Origin: Achromobacter arsenitoxydans SY8
Lineage (GTDB): Bacteria > Pseudomonadota > Gammaproteobacteria > Burkholderiales > Burkholderiaceae_B
Reading direction: 5' to 3'
NCBI RefSeq assembly: GCF_000236785.1
Contig: NZ_AGUF01000039.1
Location: forward strand, 1-64,000
Length of the DNA stretch: 64,000 nt
This document shows positions 62,801 through 64,000 of the stretch, piece after piece. Position 1 is the first letter of the stretch; the number at the start of each line of letters is the position of its first letter. A program made the position numbers and the translations under genes. The notes below the pieces were generated by a model. The model searched no databases. It saw only the letters and a program-made list of their open reading frames with translations, and had not been told where the DNA came from.

Positions 62801-64000
62801 ATTGGGAACCGCTGGATGCGCAGTGGAACGCGCAGCTGGCCGATGTGGACGCGGCAGCGCTCAAGGCGGAATGGCTGGCCGCGCGCGCTTCGTGGTGGCC
62901 CAAGTCCGCCTTCGCCACGCGCGGCATCCGCAAGCGGCTGGCAGTCTTGCGCCGCGACGGCCAGCGACCCGACGACGCGGCGATAGACGCGGCGCTGGCG
63001 CCGCTGGCCCAGGTCAATGCCGAAGACCGCGAGCTGGCCGCGCTGAAGGCCGATGCGCAGCGCCTCTTGCTGGATGCCTACGCGGGCCTGGCTACCGACT
63101 GGGAGCAGGTCCGGCGCCATGAACAGTGGGCCCAGCATTTTGCGGATGCCGTGGCGCTCGTGGGGGGCGACCCCGCAGGCGCGACGGAACTGCGTACGCG
63201 GCTGGCGCCCCTGGTGGGCGAGAACCGGGCGTTCCTGCAACCCGGCGCCGCGCTGGGCAAGGCCCTGCTGGCCTATCGGGACGCGTGGCGCGCGCTGCAG
63301 GACAGGCTGGCCGAGGTCGACGCGCTGGCCCGGCCCACGCAGCCTCTGGCGGGCGAGTCCGATGCGCATGGCGCGCTGGCCCGCCTCCAGGCCGTCATCG
63401 GAGGATGGCGCGGCAACAGGCAGTTCCTGATGCCGTGGTGCGTGTGGCGGCAGGCCCGTGGCGAGGCCGCGCAGCTCAACCTGCACGGACTCGTCGATTC
63501 CCTGGAGCAGGGCCGCGTTCCGCTGGAGCAGGTCGAGGCCCATTTCGAATTCAGCTACCGCAACTGGTGGGTGAAGAAGGTCATCGACCATACGCCCGTG
63601 CTGCGGTCATTCTCCAGCGCCGACCACGAACGCAAGATCCGGGAGTTCCGCCAGGCCGACGACCGCTTCCAGCAACTGACCAGCGCCTACATCGACGCCG
63701 TGCTGGCGGGCAAGGTGCCGGCCGGCAACGGCGTGCTGGTCAGCCCGGACAGCGAGCTGGGCCTGCTGCGCCGCGAACTGCAGAAGAAGGCCCGCCATGT
63801 GCCGGTGCGCCAGCTGATGCAGCGGCTGCCGACGCTGCTGCCCAAGCTCAAGCCCTGCCTGCTGATGTCGCCGCTGTCGGTTGCCCAGTACCTGGACGCC
63901 GGCCACTCGCAGTTCGACGTCGTGGTCTTCGACGAGGCCTCGCAGATTCCCGTGTGGGATTCCGTGGGCGCGATCGCGCGCGGCCAGCAACTGGTTGTGG
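59818..64000 (+). CDS. Giant DUF4011-type superfamily 1 helicase with transglutaminase-like N-terminus (5' part)
   Basis: An open frame of at least 1394 codons runs off the right edge. Residues about 230-300 contain ATCLDLAMLFSSCLEQAGL, GHAWVGVW and FADPLTDD, giving a possible Cys254-His280-Asp294 set of a transglutaminase-like fold. KWKSRLLDLTLRNRLLNFKP (near residue 415) is the DUF4011 start. LEGPPGTGKSQTITNLIAHL carries Walker A lysine K733, and VVFDEASQIP supplies Walker B D1372-E1373 of a Dna2/Upf1-like SF1 helicase; the roughly 640 residues between them are a long insertion. A nuclease domain is expected further on but is not visible. ATG 59818 has GAGAGAG four bases upstream. The large minus-strand frame opposite is a shadow. 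Confidence 0.88.
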   Translation, partial: MDKRLDLELPAILEGAAHVAAQPSTDPTPGDPQGAEAPCIVIDIEADPTQGYASLQNAVPILRSLRLTNHAPHACNDIEVHVACNPAFAQAVTLRFDSLESGEIRRISPLDLNPDHAYVANLQEAVRASITVVARSAGREVGRASRPVEVLAYDQWAGTRALPELLAAFSMPNNAAVDGLIGQASALLRSQHSELTINGYQSKSRDVVWKQVSAIYSTLAAQTLHYAEPPASFGVGGQKIRTPDRIIEARVATCLDLAMLFSSCLEQAGLRPVVLMKDGHAWVGVWLHQASFADPLTDDVQAVRKRVDSGEFLAFETTGIALHPNHRPSLRLALEQGAAHLREEGTFRYAIDIHRARELQIKPLPSRAAPAAPGDAAPSEPPAAIEPTPDLPPLDPEFVISLEPADDTPEGRLAKWKSRLLDLTLRNRLLNFKPTKSTLPLVVPDLSRLEDAIADGGEFRIRPLPAALMEGGDPRMAEVHVGRGGRAPLDDMALQALGSHELIARVQQEALDANLLAIFSAARTGLEEGGANTLYLAMGMLRWTETPGAENAHLAPLILVPVSLQRQSVRSGFRLVRHDDETIINPTLLQMLRNNYELRVPGLDAAAPADDKGVDVARVLQAFRLAVREIAGWEVLEQAHLGIFSFTKYLMWKDLQDRSAQLKANRVVQHLIDRPGQAFAREPYEARFDRLDDSYQPQDLLTPLLSDSSQLKAICAVDAGRDLVLEGPPGTGKSQTITNLIAHLLARGKTVLFVSEKMAALEVVHRRLASIGLGPFCLELHSSKARKAEVLQQLGKALDHGGQRTSEDWAREAERLAALRQELNGLVDALHHEHRNGLTVFDAIGSCIQNAGREPSFLPWPDAQAHDRKELARLRETARRMATLSGELGTLQGHPLAHIGMDEWSPSWQDALLAAAQALDLAAQTFSDRAAAVSEGLGVEAAGLSLDAYARLDQLADVLLAAPQVPAGLAAQAHDAAARFQVQAMARHGLARNAHWEPLDAQWNAQLADVDAAALKAEWLAARASWWPKSAFATRGIRKRLAVLRRDGQRPDDAAIDAALAPLAQVNAEDRELAALKADAQRLLLDAYAGLATDWEQVRRHEQWAQHFADAVALVGGDPAGATELRTRLAPLVGENRAFLQPGAALGKALLAYRDAWRALQDRLAEVDALARPTQPLAGESDAHGALARLQAVIGGWRGNRQFLMPWCVWRQARGEAAQLNLHGLVDSLEQGRVPLEQVEAHFEFSYRNWWVKKVIDHTPVLRSFSSADHERKIREFRQADDRFQQLTSAYIDAVLAGKVPAGNGVLVSPDSELGLLRRELQKKARHVPVRQLMQRLPTLLPKLKPCLLMSPLSVAQYLDAGHSQFDVVVFDEASQIPVWDSVGAIARGQQLVV

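Noticed and set aside
60223-63591. Open frame of 1122 codons on the minus strand
   Set aside because: It is antisense to the DUF4011 helicase, is dominated by Gln, Arg, Gly and His as GC-rich shadows are, and has no recognisable domain.

Overview
The window is GC-rich (roughly two thirds G+C by eye) and reads as a chromosomal segment of a betaproteobacterium of the order Burkholderiales, most likely family Alcaligenaceae (Achromobacter/Bordetella-like). The reasons are the set of housekeeping genes (ilvBHC-pssA, rpsO-pnp, qor-tpiA-secG), three Bug-type (TctC-like) periplasmic binding proteins beside catabolic genes, five LysR regulators, and a SecG with an Ala/Pro-rich tail. No phage, IS element or CRISPR array was seen.

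Layout. 1-0.54 kb: 5' end of a probable type VI secretion effector (VasX/BTH_I2691 type), running off the left edge and lying on the 3' side of tRNA-Ser(CGA). 1.2-6.4 kb: Kef-type antiporter, 3-hydroxybutyrate dehydrogenase, YaaA, FUSC-type membrane protein. 6.9-11.1 kb: ilvB-ilvH-ilvC and pssA. 11.2-16.6 kb: lipoprotein, rpsO (with a structured leader), pnp, a second lipoprotein, threonine dehydratase. 17.2-22.2 kb: tctBA without tctC, PIN protein, SRAP/GST pair, HigBA-like toxin-antitoxin. 22.19-22.50 kb: tRNA-Leu(UAA) split by a 225-nt group I intron. 22.6-29.4 kb: nitrilase with LysR, then a LysR/CoA-transferase/Bug/HMG-CoA-lyase-like operon and UspA. 29.6-33.4 kb: pyruvyltransferase-like gene, tRNA-Ser(UGA), qor, tpiA, secG. 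33.4-38.1 kb: LysR, HglS-like 2-oxoadipate enzyme, FMN alpha-hydroxyacid dehydrogenase, Bug. 38.3-40.6 kb: tRNA-Leu(GAG), glycosyltransferase, YrbL-like protein. 40.6-51.5 kb: a ten-gene minus-strand operon. 51.5-54.9 kb: MarR with divergent flavin monooxygenase/DUF3237/Bug genes. 55.0-59.6 kb: assorted small genes. 59.8 kb-end: 5' part of a giant DUF4011-type helicase.

How the genes may work together. The ten-gene operon looks like a pathway for D-amino-acid-containing peptides or N-acyl-D-amino acids: Dpp/Opp-type ABC importer, M81 metallopeptidase, N-acyl-D-amino-acid deacylase, DadA-like FAD oxidoreductase, RidA imine deaminase and an XRE-cupin regulator. The HglS/alpha-hydroxyacid dehydrogenase pair suggests 2-oxoacid (lysine-type) catabolism. 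The CoA-transferase/HMG-lyase-like pair suggests activation and C-C cleavage of a short dicarboxylic or hydroxy acid.

The strongest unusual items are the tRNA-Leu(UAA) group I intron, the giant helicase with a candidate transglutaminase-like Cys-His-Asp region at its N-terminus, the hidden VasX-like gene at the left edge, and the fact that all four tRNA genes have accessory-type genes directly on their 3' sides.
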